From contig NZ_JABFCX010000002.1 of assembly GCF_013085255.1 (NCBI RefSeq), positions 62,001 to 126,000 on the forward strand: a DNA stretch of 64,000 nt, written 5' to 3'. Below are positions 52,601-60,173 of the stretch, one piece after another; the stretch's first letter is position 1, and each line of letters opens with the position of its first letter. The notes beneath the pieces were generated by a model. That model saw only the letters and a list, made by a program, of their open reading frames with translations, did no database searches and was not told the DNA's origin. The DNA is from Parvularcula mediterranea. GTDB taxonomy: Bacteria > Pseudomonadota > Alphaproteobacteria > Caulobacterales > Parvularculaceae. A program made the position numbers and the translations under genes.

Positions 52601-53123
52601 CCCGCACGGCGAATTCGCCCGGCTCACGTACGGTGGAGGCCCGGCCGTAGCCGTTGGCTACGAGATAGGCGATGAGTTCATCCATCTCGAGCGTCGCGCC
52701 CGGCTTCGCAGTGAAGCTCGCGGTACGGATGGTCTCGCGGCTGAGGGTCCGCTGGGTCGCCGCCGCGACGGTGGTGACGACGACCAGGGGTGTCCCCTCC
52801 TCCCGCGCAGCGAGGGTCGCCAGCGCCGACAACCTCTCTGCAACGACATCGGGTCCGGGCGACATGCGGTCATAGGGAAGGCAGTCCCAGGCGGGGAACC
52901 TGATCACAGGAATGCCCGGAGCAAAGAACTGGAGCGCTGAGACCATCGCAGCCGAGCGCCCTGCGTCGCGGGTGATGACGGTGGTCACCTCGCCTGAAGC
53001 CTTGGCGGCTTCTGAGATGAGCAGCGCATCCGCCCCCTCCGGCGCGCCGTAGCACGTGATGTGCCCTGCCGGCCGGTAGGCCTCGGTCTTGCCGATGATC
53101 GGGTTGGCTGAGGTCAGCGCCAC
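49641..53123 (-). CDS. mfd: Transcription-repair coupling factor Mfd
   Basis: 1160 residues, normal length. UvrB-like N-domain, RNA-polymerase-binding domain (VSHGVGRYQGLQTLEVGG ... CLELEYHAGKMYLPVENI), then the SF2 translocase: Walker A CGDVGFGKTEVAMRAAF, DEEQHFGVKHKE, LTATPIPRTLQLS and motif VI YQIRGRVGRSKQRAYAYL, ending with the D7 domain. It removes stalled RNA polymerase at lesions and recruits UvrA. GTG start with GGAGAGAG upstream. In many relatives mfd is beside sdhE and recG; here four kilobases of other genes lie between. Confidence 0.97.
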   Translation of the reverse strand: MALTSANPIIGKTEAYRPAGHITCYGAPEGADALLISEAAKASGEVTTVITRDAGRSAAMVSALQFFAPGIPVIRFPAWDCLPYDRMSPGPDVVAERLSALATLAAREEGTPLVVVTTVAAATQRTLSRETIRTASFTAKPGATLEMDELIAYLVANGYGRASTVREPGEFAVRGGLLDLFPPGTDEPLRLDFFGDTLESIRAFDAASQMTTHQRREINLTAASEVLLGDDTIRRFRKGYLERFGTPGDDPVYEAVSEGRRQQGMEHWLPLFYEGLGTLFDYTGEGLTFFDHLGTEAVDERFSQIEDYYGARAEDMRSSEKAQLDSVPYRPLKPEALYLGRDEWKETLQNVALRPLSPFSPEPGKRAFDFGAKKARSFAAERAGGLNVFNAFADHIAAQRENKKVIIAGWTEGSADRLKTVIGDHDVSGLASLKSWSDVETGSSTIPVVILGLENGFETDDISILAEQDILGDRLVRKSRTKRADNFLTEASSLSIGDLIVHVSHGVGRYQGLQTLEVGGAPHDCLELEYHAGKMYLPVENIELLSRFGSDDPNHPLDKLGGQNWSLRKAKMRERIKMMAEQLIAIAAKRAAKKAEVLTPPDGAYDEFAARFPYAETDDQMNAIDDVLTDLGSGRPMDRLVCGDVGFGKTEVAMRAAFVAAMNGRQVALICPTTLLARQHAKGFKERFAGFPLNVRQLSRFVSQKEASQTRAGLKDGSVDVVIGTHALLSKQVGFRDLGLLIIDEEQHFGVKHKERLKEYRGDTHVLTLTATPIPRTLQLSMSGIRDLSIIATPPVDRLAVRTTIGPFDSVVARETLLREHYRGGQSFYVCPRVSDLKDIEDWLDTQVPEVKYRTAHGQMAAGELEDIMTAFYEGKFDVLLATTIVESGIDVPTANTLIVHRADMFGLAQLYQIRGRVGRSKQRAYAYLTTSARKKMTDGAQKRLKVLQSLDTLGAGFTLASHDLDIRGAGNLLGEEQSGTVKEVGVEMYQHMLEEAVAEMKDGEAASETWSPSINIGTAVLIPETYVMDLDVRMSLYRRLSDAKEGQEIEAFAAELIDRFGPMPREVEHLLDIVGIKTLCRRAEVAKIDAGPKGAVITFRDKFPNPMGLVQYLSDTPYDMKLRPDQKLVFKQNWPDEKARLKGCRRVLNVLVEIAEAAA

Positions 53124-53237
53124 GGGCTCTCTCCACGCGAAAATAGCGCGGACCGCCTGATGGCGCCGCGCATGAGAGAGCGGGAGTTAGGGGTGTGGGC
53201 GGGGAAGATCAACGTGCCCTTCGGGCGCAGTTCTCTG

Positions 53238-53341
53238 CTGCTCGCTGACGCTCGCGATGGATCCTGGAACGAGTCCAGGATGACGATAGCTGAGAGTTGG
53301 TCTCTCCAACCGTCATCCTGGACTTGATCCAGGATCCATCG
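53238..53341. repeat. Composite REP/BIME-like unit B
   Basis: CTGCTCGCTGACGCTCGCGA, plus-oriented palindrome (ATGGATCCTGGAACGAGTCC), spacer TTGGTCTCTCCAACC, minus-oriented palindrome (GTCATCCTGGACTTGATCC). Homologous to unit A at 44969-45066. It fills most of the gap between mfd and the glycosyltransferase gene. Confidence 0.8.
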
Positions 53342-53363
53342 AAGAAGAAAGCGCGCGAAGCGC

Positions 53364-55079
53364 TCAAAGCCGCCGCAGCTCGCCCTCGCCGATCTTCAGC
53401 GGGCTCGTCCGCATCACGATCAGCTTAAGCTCCATCTCGCGGCCCTTGGAGACGTTCGTTCCGCGCACCACAGCCAGCTCTCGGACTGGCCGCCCCTGCA
53501 TCCGCCGGTCGAAGGCTTCCCGCTCGCGCTCCTCAACAAAAGCAGCGCGGCAGCCGCGGCCGTTGATCAGGAACTCCGCCGCACCCTGACCATCGGTGAG
53601 GAGGGTCTCGGTGCCAAGGTAGAAGACATTCGAAGGCTCGCGATAGCCTGCGGTGGCGAACTCGAGCTGCGCGTCGGTGCAGCCCTCCAGCTGCGTTGCT
53701 ACGCGCCACATCCGATTCGATGGCCACAGCTCATCAATCGAAGGCGCCGCCAAGCCTGCCAGCACCGCGAGGGTCAGGGTCGCCGGCACAGCCGTGTAGG
53801 CCGCTCCATTCACCGACGGCTTGCGCAGCACCGCCACGCCAATGATCAGCGTCAGGATCAGGCAACCCATCAGCGCCAGCACCTCAGGCGTCAGCGGGTT
53901 CGCGCCGAGATCATCGAGGGCGAAGTAGAGCCCCGGCACTAGCGCCACCGTGACCAGCGCAAAGATCGCAAGGCTGAAAAAGTGCAGCCCCTTGGCCCAC
54001 CCCTTCTCCCTCAGCGTCTTCACGTCATGGAGGCCCGCTGCGCAGAGCAGCGCAAACGCCGGATAGACCGGCATGACATAGTGCGGAAGCTTCGTGCCCA
54101 CGATCTCGTAGATGATGAAGAACGGCAGGGCCCAGGCGAGGAGGAACACCATCGCGGGTTCCTTGCGCCGCAGCCAAGCCGCCGCTGCGCCGAGCCCGAG
54201 AAGCGCTGTCCCCGGCCAGAAAAGCGCGGGCAGAAGGGTCGTGTGGTAGCCCATCCAGCCGCCATGATCGTCATCGCCCTCGGCCACCTTGCCGAGGAAG
54301 GCGTGGCCAACGCTCTCGCGCAGGAACTCGCCGTTCGTCTGGATGCTGATCGCTGTGACCCATGTGAATCCGACAACGGCGAAGACCACGAGCCCCGGGA
54401 GCGGCCTCAGCCGCTTCAGCGCCCGCCAGTCCCGCGTGATCCCCACATAGAACACCAGCGTCGCCACCGTCATGATAGCGATGATCGGTCCCTTGATGAG
54501 GACGGCCAGCCCGCTCGCGAACCAGAAGAGCAGCGGCCAGGTCCTGAATTCCTTCGGCGGCGAGCCCTTCGGCTGGACGAGCAGCTGGAACAGCGCGAGC
54601 TGTGACAGCGCGCCCGCAGCCATCAGCATGCTGTCAGTCTTCGCTAGCCGTGCATCAACAGCAACGAGGATCGAGAACGCGAGAATGCCCCCGGCTATCG
54701 CCCCATAGGCGCCGCCAAAGATCCTTGCGCCGATCAATGCTGTGACCAACGCGGTAATCACCACGCCCAGATAGCTCGGTATGCGGTAGGCCCCGATCGG
54801 CGCGTCGTCCTGCCCGAAGGCTTGCGCAGCGACCACCTGCATCCAGTAGATGCCCGCAGGCTTCACGTAGCGGGGGTCTTTCTGGAACCGGATATCGACA
54901 TAGTCGCCGGTCTCCATCATCTGCGTCGCGGCCTGGGAGTAGCGGGCCTCGTCGCGGTCCGTGACCGGCAGGGTCCACTGCCCGGGGAAGAGGACGAGAA
55001 CGACCACCCAGAGCATCAGGAACGCCCGGCCGATGCCAAGCTTTCCCGCCGGCTGGTACGCCGTGCCGAGGGGCGTCAT
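53364..55079 (-). CDS. GT39/ArnT-like integral membrane glycosyltransferase
   Basis: 571 residues, about 11 membrane segments. The first periplasmic loop has TDRDEARYSQAATQMMETGD, the acidic motif of lipid-phosphate-sugar-dependent transferases such as ArnT, followed by KDPRYVKPAGIYWMQV. The C-terminal 100 residues form a soluble domain. It moves a sugar from a polyprenyl-phosphate donor onto a lipid or protein in the periplasm. Its start overlaps the stop of the upstream GT2 gene (ATGA), which would make that donor. Confidence 0.88.
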   Translation of the reverse strand: MTPLGTAYQPAGKLGIGRAFLMLWVVVLVLFPGQWTLPVTDRDEARYSQAATQMMETGDYVDIRFQKDPRYVKPAGIYWMQVVAAQAFGQDDAPIGAYRIPSYLGVVITALVTALIGARIFGGAYGAIAGGILAFSILVAVDARLAKTDSMLMAAGALSQLALFQLLVQPKGSPPKEFRTWPLLFWFASGLAVLIKGPIIAIMTVATLVFYVGITRDWRALKRLRPLPGLVVFAVVGFTWVTAISIQTNGEFLRESVGHAFLGKVAEGDDDHGGWMGYHTTLLPALFWPGTALLGLGAAAAWLRRKEPAMVFLLAWALPFFIIYEIVGTKLPHYVMPVYPAFALLCAAGLHDVKTLREKGWAKGLHFFSLAIFALVTVALVPGLYFALDDLGANPLTPEVLALMGCLILTLIIGVAVLRKPSVNGAAYTAVPATLTLAVLAGLAAPSIDELWPSNRMWRVATQLEGCTDAQLEFATAGYREPSNVFYLGTETLLTDGQGAAEFLINGRGCRAAFVEEREREAFDRRMQGRPVRELAVVRGTNVSKGREMELKLIVMRTSPLKIGEGELRRL

Positions 55080-55813
55080 CGCGTGCCCTCAGGGCGGAGG
55101 AGGAGGAACGGCGCAGGCACGTGGGTCCTGCGCATCAGCCAGAGAACGCCCATCAGGTCGAAAAAGCCTGCGGCAGCTCTGCCGATGTTCGAATACTTCG
55201 AGACACCCGACGCACGCGGACGGTTCGTGACCGGAACGTAGCGGGCTTCGAAGCCGAAATGCTTCGTCCACGCCGGAAAATAGCGGTGCAGCGCGTCGAA
55301 GAACGGCATGGCGAGGAACAGGTCGCGGGGCATCATCTTCAACCCGCACGCCGTATCCGGGCAGTCGTCCTTGAGGAGGGACTTGCGCAGGTTGTTGGCC
55401 GCTCGCGAAGCCCATTTGCGGCTGCCGCCATCGGTCCGGTTCTGGCGGACGCCGCCGACAAGGCCGACCTCTCCTACCGAACCGAGGTCGATCTCTTTGG
55501 ACATGCGGACAAGGTCGTCAGGATTGTCCTGCCCGTCGCCGTCCATCGTGCCGATCCAGATCGTGTCTGCTGCAAGGACACCCGTCCTCAGCGCAGCGCT
55601 CTTCCCGGCCCGGTTCGGGTGGGTGATGACCGTGAGCCTGTCCGAACTGACGCTGTTCGCAGCCTCTGAGGTGCCATCGTCAGAGCCATCGTCCACGACG
55701 ATGATCTTCGCGCCGATCGCTTCGCTCTTCTCGAGCACTTCAGAGATCACCGCGCCGATATTCTCGGCCTCGTTGAAGCAAGGGATGATGATGGACAGGG
55801 TGGTGGAGGACAT
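55076..55813 (-). CDS. GT2 family polyprenyl-phosphate glycosyltransferase (DPM1-like)
   Basis: 245 residues. LSIIIPCFNEAENIGAVI, IIVVDDGSDDGTSE and the metal-binding MDGDGQDNPDDL are the hallmarks of the dolichol-phosphate-mannose synthase-like group of GT2. It loads a sugar from a nucleotide donor onto undecaprenyl phosphate on the cytoplasmic side. No long membrane tail, only a weakly hydrophobic end (GRAAAGFFDLMGVLWLM). Coupled by ATGA overlap to the GT39 gene; together they form a donor/transfer pair. Confidence 0.9.
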   Translation of the reverse strand: MSSTTLSIIIPCFNEAENIGAVISEVLEKSEAIGAKIIVVDDGSDDGTSEAANSVSSDRLTVITHPNRAGKSAALRTGVLAADTIWIGTMDGDGQDNPDDLVRMSKEIDLGSVGEVGLVGGVRQNRTDGGSRKWASRAANNLRKSLLKDDCPDTACGLKMMPRDLFLAMPFFDALHRYFPAWTKHFGFEARYVPVTNRPRASGVSKYSNIGRAAAGFFDLMGVLWLMRRTHVPAPFLLLRPEGTR

Positions 55814-56029
55814 GCCGCGCAGCCTACGAAACTCAAGGCTCGCGGCCTAGGCGCTTCGGGGCTCCAGGGCAATCTTTGGGTTGGGTGGCGTACCGTGCTG
55901 AACGTCTTTCGGTCCGTTGATCGATCGAGGACGCCCCTCCAAAAGGGAAAGAGCGTGCCGGAGCTACTCCCCACCCTTTCCTGCCGCACCGCATCACGGC
56001 AAGCTCCTCGAAGAAACAGGGGTATTCTA

Positions 56030-56740
56030 ATGATCCGTCAGGAACTTGCGCGGTCGATGGACCATGATCCGCACTTCAAATGGCGCGGCACGGACGTCAC
56101 GCGGCTCGAGAACCTGTCGGATATCGTCTTCGCCATCGCCTTCGGCATGATCGTGATGAGCGGCGATGCCCCGCGGACCTTTGAGGACCTCAACCAGTTC
56201 CTGATCGGCCTCGTGCCCGTCATCTTCGCGTTCGTTGTCATGATGTATATCTGGAACGCGCACTTTCTGTTCTTCAGGCGCTATTCGCTGGCCGACGCGA
56301 CCGTAGTGTTCGCCAACGGTGTCCTGCTGCTGTTCGTCCTCGTGATCGCCTACCCGCTCAGGTTCATCTTTGATTCGCTCTACGGCTATCTGCTGCTGTT
56401 GGCAGGATACCCTGACTATGTGATCGACCTCAGGATCGATTTCCGCCGCGCAGGAATCATCATGGGCTACTTCACGGCAGGTTTCCTGATCACCGAACTG
56501 ATCTTCACCTTCCTGTACGCCTACGCGCTGAAGAAAGCGGACCAGATCGGCCTGAGCGCCGATGAAAGAACGCTCACGCGCCGCACAGTCTGGATCTTCG
56601 CCACCGGCGCTGGATGGGCGGCCCTCGCCTGCACCCTTGCCGTACTGACCCCGCTCGGAGGGTTCGCCGGGTTCTTCCTGAACGGCACGGCGATCACCTC
56701 GCCGCTCATCAGGCGCAGGATGCGCGCGAAGGGCGAGTAG
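56030..56740 (+). CDS. TMEM175-like (DUF1211) membrane channel protein
   Basis: 236 residues, six membrane segments. The first segment carries RLENLSDIVFAIAFGMIV, a variant of the FSD motif of TMEM175 potassium channels with Leu in place of Phe. HFLFFRRYSLAD and LLLFVLVIAYPLRFIF also fit DUF1211. Bacterial members form potassium-permeable channels. Start at ATG 56030 with AGGGGT upstream; the frame is open to 55895 but that part is not similar to the family. Flanked by minus-strand genes on both sides. Confidence 0.82.
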   Translation: MIRQELARSMDHDPHFKWRGTDVTRLENLSDIVFAIAFGMIVMSGDAPRTFEDLNQFLIGLVPVIFAFVVMMYIWNAHFLFFRRYSLADATVVFANGVLLLFVLVIAYPLRFIFDSLYGYLLLLAGYPDYVIDLRIDFRRAGIIMGYFTAGFLITELIFTFLYAYALKKADQIGLSADERTLTRRTVWIFATGAGWAALACTLAVLTPLGGFAGFFLNGTAITSPLIRRRMRAKGE

Positions 56741-56742
56741 CC

Positions 56743-57021
56743 CTAGCGCTGGGGCATCGTCTCCGCGACGTCGAAGGCCTGGAGCATCTCGAGTACCGGG
56801 CCCTGGTAGTTCGTGGGCGCTTCTTCCCGACCGATGATCCAGCCGTAGAGCTCCTGATCCGGCACTTCGAGGAGCAGCCGGAATTCCTCGACCTGCGCAT
56901 CGGTCATGGTCGCAAGGTTGGCCTTGGCGAACCGGCCAATGACGATGTCCGCTTCCTTGAAGCCGCGATAGTTGGCCCGGTAGAGGAGCCGCTTGCGTTC
57001 AGGCGATAGATTTTCTGACAT
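56743..57021 (-). CDS. sdhE: FAD assembly factor SdhE
   Basis: 92 residues. RLLYRANYRGFKEADIVIG contains the conserved RGxxE-type FAD-loading motif, and VEEFRLLLEVPDQELYGWIIG completes the SdhE (DUF339) fold. It helps attach FAD covalently to succinate dehydrogenase SdhA. GGAG stands 7 bases before ATG 57021, which is preferred to the ATG at 57033. Its 3' end meets the convergent TMEM175 gene with only two bases between. Confidence 0.92.
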   Translation of the reverse strand: MSENLSPERKRLLYRANYRGFKEADIVIGRFAKANLATMTDAQVEEFRLLLEVPDQELYGWIIGREEAPTNYQGPVLEMLQAFDVAETMPQR

Positions 57022-57151
57022 GGGCATCTCCATAACCGATTTGACGACAGGCGCGGGAAGGACGAATGAACAGATCGGCCGCCCCTGACAAGTTGCCGGG
57101 TTGCCTCAGGGCGGCAACATCATCATATCGCATCGCCGAACCTAGGAGATC

Positions 57152-57496
57152 GTGCCCGTGACCTACGTCGTCACCGACGCCTGTATTGCCTGCAAGTACA
57201 CAGACTGCGTGGAAGTCTGCCCAGTTGACTGCTTTTACGAGGGCGAGAACTTCTTGGTGATCAAGCCGGAAGAATGCATCGACTGCGGCGTCTGCGAGCC
57301 GGAATGCCCGGTGGATGCGATCGTCGCCGATACCGAGGACCCTGACGGCAAATGGGTCGAGATCAACTCGAAATATGCCGAAAGCTGGCCCAACATCACC
57401 GTGGCAAAGCCTGCCTTGCCCGAGGCTGACAAGATGGCGTCGGTCGAGAACAAGCTCGAGACGCATTTCAGCCCGAACCCCGGCACGGGCGATTGA
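57152..57496 (+). CDS. fdxA: Seven-iron-type ferredoxin FdxA
   Basis: 114 residues. The N-terminal cluster motif [20 protein letters not shown] (3Fe-4S and 4Fe-4S ligands) and [17 protein letters not shown] give a two-cluster ferredoxin of the FdxA type, common next to carD in alphaproteobacteria. It carries electrons; the partner enzyme is unknown. GTG start with TAGGAG upstream. Divergent from sdhE. Confidence 0.95.
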   Translation: MPVTYVVTDACIACKYTDCVEVCPVDCFYEGENFLVIKPEECIDCGVCEPECPVDAIVADTEDPDGKWVEINSKYAESWPNITVAKPALPEADKMASVENKLETHFSPNPGTGD

Positions 57497-57832
57497 TCTA
57501 AATTAAGACGAATCCCACCCTGATACGGCGCGCTGGCAATCCTTGGTGGATTGTGCTATGACAGTTCGATGGCGATCGGGTGTGTGGCGAGTGACTGCCT
57601 GCCGCGTTTGTGCGGCAGGGTTTACGGTTTCTCTGGTCCCTCGGCTAGGGAGGGCCAGACGCGAAAACCACACGCAGGCTGAGAGGACCACGTGTCCTTA
57701 GGCCCGGTCAACAGGTGATCGCACGGAACGCTAACGAGGTTTTCGACAGTAAGCTCTCCCGCTCCCCCGGGCCGCGCTCCTTGTCGTTTCTCTCGCTCTG
57801 ACGTGAGACCGTGCTTAAAAGAGAAGGCAAAC
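57497..57832. other. Long fdxA-carD gap with a promoter and structured leader
   Basis: No gene. It holds a sigma70-like promoter at 57534-57562 and two local hairpins downstream of it: 57598-57619 (perfect 8-bp stem CCTGCCGC / GCGGCAGG, 6-base loop) and one around GGTCCCTCGGCTAGGGAGG. GTGTGG before the first hairpin can also pair with CCACAC near 57667, closing a larger domain. This looks like the 5' leader of carD or a separate small RNA; no known RNA family could be assigned by eye. Confidence 0.5.
57534..57562 (+). promoter_or_regulatory. carD: Candidate sigma70 promoter of the carD leader
   Basis: TGGCAA, 17 bases, TATGAC. Start of transcription would be near 57569, giving a leader of about 260 bases before carD. 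Confidence 0.4.
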
Positions 57833-58498
57833 GTGGCTAGTTCAAACACTTCGAACGCACTGAAGGCGATCAAGGTCGCCCCGGCTCAGACCAAGAACAA
57901 GAAAACCGACTCCGAGGAGAAGCCGAAGATTGCTCCGGCTCCGCTGCGCCCCGCCCTCAAGGTGGCGAAACGTGCGGAAGCCAACCGTGACAAGAACCAG
58001 AAGTTCAAAGTCAAAACCAACATCATCTATCCCGCTCACGGCGTCGGTTACATCACCGAGATCGAGAAGCAGGAAATCGCCGGCATGGAGATCGAGCTCT
58101 TCGTGATCGAGTTCGAGCACGAGAAGATGAAGCTCCGCGTGCCGGTCGCGAAAGCTGCCTCTGCAGGCATGCGCAATCTCGCGACCGCCAAGAAGATCGA
58201 CGAGATGATGACCCTCATTCAGGGCAAGCCGCGTATCAAGCGGACCATGTGGTCCCGCCGTGCCCAGGAGTATGAGGCGAAGATCAACTCGGGTGACCTC
58301 CAGGCCGTTTGCGAAGTCGTTCGCGACCTCTTCCGCCCTGCCGACCAGCCTGAGCAGAGCTACTCCGAACGCCAACTCTTCGAGCAAGCCCGTGAGCGCT
58401 TCGGTCGCGAAGTCGCTGCTGTCCGGAAGAAGTCCCTGGACGATGCGATCAAAGAGATCATGACCAACCTCGAAAAGCGCGCGAAAGCAGAAGCGTAG
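57833..58498 (+). CDS. carD: CarD-family transcriptional regulator
   Basis: 221 residues. An Ala/Lys-rich basic N-terminal extension (about 1-60), then the RNA-polymerase-interacting domain VKTNIIYPAHGVGYITEIEKQ, FVIEFEHEKMKLRVPVAKA, and a helical DNA-contacting domain around RRAQEYEAKINSGDLQAVCE. CarD stabilises the open complex at rRNA and other promoters. GTG 57833 with AGAGAAGG upstream; the frame opens at 57803. Directly downstream of fdxA, the usual partnership. Ends in a strong terminator. Confidence 0.93.
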   Translation: MASSNTSNALKAIKVAPAQTKNKKTDSEEKPKIAPAPLRPALKVAKRAEANRDKNQKFKVKTNIIYPAHGVGYITEIEKQEIAGMEIELFVIEFEHEKMKLRVPVAKAASAGMRNLATAKKIDEMMTLIQGKPRIKRTMWSRRAQEYEAKINSGDLQAVCEVVRDLFRPADQPEQSYSERQLFEQARERFGREVAAVRKKSLDDAIKEIMTNLEKRAKAEA

Positions 58499-58522
58499 GC
58501 GATCTAGGTCATACCATTGCTG

Positions 58523-58549
58523 AAGGGCGCCCTCGTGGCGCCCTTTTCT
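58523..58549 (+). terminator. Rho-independent terminator of carD
   Basis: Perfect 9-bp stem AAGGGCGCC / GGCGCCCTT, 5-base loop, then T-rich TTCTTTT. It is 24 bases past the carD stop. Confidence 0.92.
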
Positions 58550-58647
58550 TTTGCACGACCGATGGGAACTTACGCCCGAGATCCCCGGTTCTTTTGTCGC
58601 AGAGATCCGCAGGACGCGGCTCAAGTTTCAAGGACGACTGGCCGGTC

Positions 58648-59736
58648 ATGCTGGATGCGCAAATCTCAGACGAGCAGAGACTTCGGGAGCTCGAGGCGGA
58701 GGTACAGCGCCTTTCGAAAGATCTCGAAGCGAAGACGCGCGAGGCTATGGTCGCCAATCAGCGCGTTACGCTGCTTGAAGCAGCACTGGAAATGGTTCCC
58801 GTGGGTGTGGTTCTGGCCGACAAGACGGGACACATCTTCTACGGAAACAAGATGGTCGAGCAGATGGTAAAGCACCCTGTGCTGCACTCGCCAGACGTCG
58901 ACGCCTATCGCGAGTGGAAAGCCTATCACCCCGATGGCAGCCGGGTTGAAGGACACGAATACCCTCTCGGCCGCGCGCTCTTGGGCGAAGAGGAGCCGGA
59001 GCTCCTCGTCGATTATGAACGCGGCGACGGATCACGCTTCTGGATGAAGATCATCGGTCACCAGACCAGGGATAGCCTTGGCGAACTTTCCGGCGCCGCT
59101 GTCGCCTGTATCGACGTGGACGATGAGACGAAGCTGTTCGAGCAGCACCAGCTCCTCATCAAGGAACTGAACCACCGGGTGAAGAACGCTTTCGCGGTCA
59201 TGAAGTCGATCGTCAGCCAGTCCCTCCGTGGGCAGAATATCCCAGAAGGCCTGCGTTCGACGATCGACAAGAGGCTCCACGCCTATGCGCAGGCCCATTC
59301 CCAGCTCGTCGGTACGGCTTGGCAGTCCGCCTCGATCCAACAAATCGCTGGAGACGTTCTCGACCCGATCGGAGACAACCGGATCTCGATGTCCGGCCCC
59401 GAAGTTCAGCTGCCTTCGGAGCAGGCACTGTCGCTCTCGATGGCGCTTTACGAGCTTGCGACGAACGCCACGAAGTACGGCGCCCTCAGCACACCTCACG
59501 GCCATGTCAGCTTAACTTGGGCTAAGACGGTGGACCCAACAGGCCAACATCGTGTTCAAATGTCATGGCGGGAGCAAAACGGCCCCGCCGCGAACGAGCC
59601 GACCCGGAAGGGCTTTGGTTCCTTCATCATAGACCGTGCCATAGCCGCGCAGACGGAAGGCTCGGTAACGCTGGATTATAATGACACGGGCTTCGCATGG
59701 ACGTTGGACATGCCAGCCGATCAGGGTGCCGATTAA
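58648..59736 (+). CDS. PAS-domain HWE/HisKA_2-type sensor histidine kinase
   Basis: 362 residues. A coiled-coil start (EQRLRELEAEVQRLSKDLEA), a PAS domain (about 45-150), the phospho-accepting H-box ELNHRVKNAFAVMKSIVSQS and a C-terminal ATPase with N-box ALYELATNATKYGAL and G-boxes GFGSFII. HWE kinases normally have His in the N-box (ALHE) and WxE in the G1 region; here the N-box has Tyr, while SWREQNGP keeps WRE. No membrane segment, so it senses a cytoplasmic signal. ATG 58648 is preferred; TTG 58594 is open. Overlaps its receiver partner by one base (TAATG). Confidence 0.88.
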   Translation: MLDAQISDEQRLRELEAEVQRLSKDLEAKTREAMVANQRVTLLEAALEMVPVGVVLADKTGHIFYGNKMVEQMVKHPVLHSPDVDAYREWKAYHPDGSRVEGHEYPLGRALLGEEEPELLVDYERGDGSRFWMKIIGHQTRDSLGELSGAAVACIDVDDETKLFEQHQLLIKELNHRVKNAFAVMKSIVSQSLRGQNIPEGLRSTIDKRLHAYAQAHSQLVGTAWQSASIQQIAGDVLDPIGDNRISMSGPEVQLPSEQALSLSMALYELATNATKYGALSTPHGHVSLTWAKTVDPTGQHRVQMSWREQNGPAANEPTRKGFGSFIIDRAIAAQTEGSVTLDYNDTGFAWTLDMPADQGAD

Positions 59737-60125
59737 TGATGGTTGCTGCGCAACAGAACCTGGAAGATGCACTGGCGAAGATTTTCATCGTCGAGGATGA
59801 GGTGACCATCGCATTCGAGATGTCCGACACGCTCGAGGACCTCGGCTTCGAAGTCGTCGGCCCGAGCGTGCATCTGTCAGATGCCAAGAAGCGCGCCGCC
59901 ACGCTGGATATCGACGTCGCCTTCCTCGACGTGAACCTCGGCTCCGGGAAGACCTCGAAGCCCGTGGTCGATATCCTCCGTGAACGCAATATCCCCTACG
60001 TCTTCATCACCGCCTACGACACCGATCAGATCAACTTCATTCGCGAAGGCGATATCGTCCTCAAGAAGCCAGTGAACGAGGCCAAGCTCCTCAAAGCTGT
60101 CCGCCGGATGCTTGACGAGAGCTAG
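59736..60125 (+). CDS. Single-domain response regulator, partner of the kinase
   Basis: 129 residues. One receiver domain: acidic pair IFIVEDEVTIA, phospho-acceptor in VAFLDVNLGSG, Thr in VFITAYD and Lys in LKKPVNE. No output domain, so it works by protein contact or as a phosphate sink, as single receivers beside HWE kinases often do. The ATG overlaps the kinase stop. The LED/GFEVVGPS pattern is like receivers of the general stress pathway, but that link is a guess. Confidence 0.88.
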   Translation: MMVAAQQNLEDALAKIFIVEDEVTIAFEMSDTLEDLGFEVVGPSVHLSDAKKRAATLDIDVAFLDVNLGSGKTSKPVVDILRERNIPYVFITAYDTDQINFIREGDIVLKKPVNEAKLLKAVRRMLDES

Positions 60126-60173
60126 GCGCGACGAGCGTTTGCATCCGCGGCCAACTGGCGGCAGACCCTTCCG

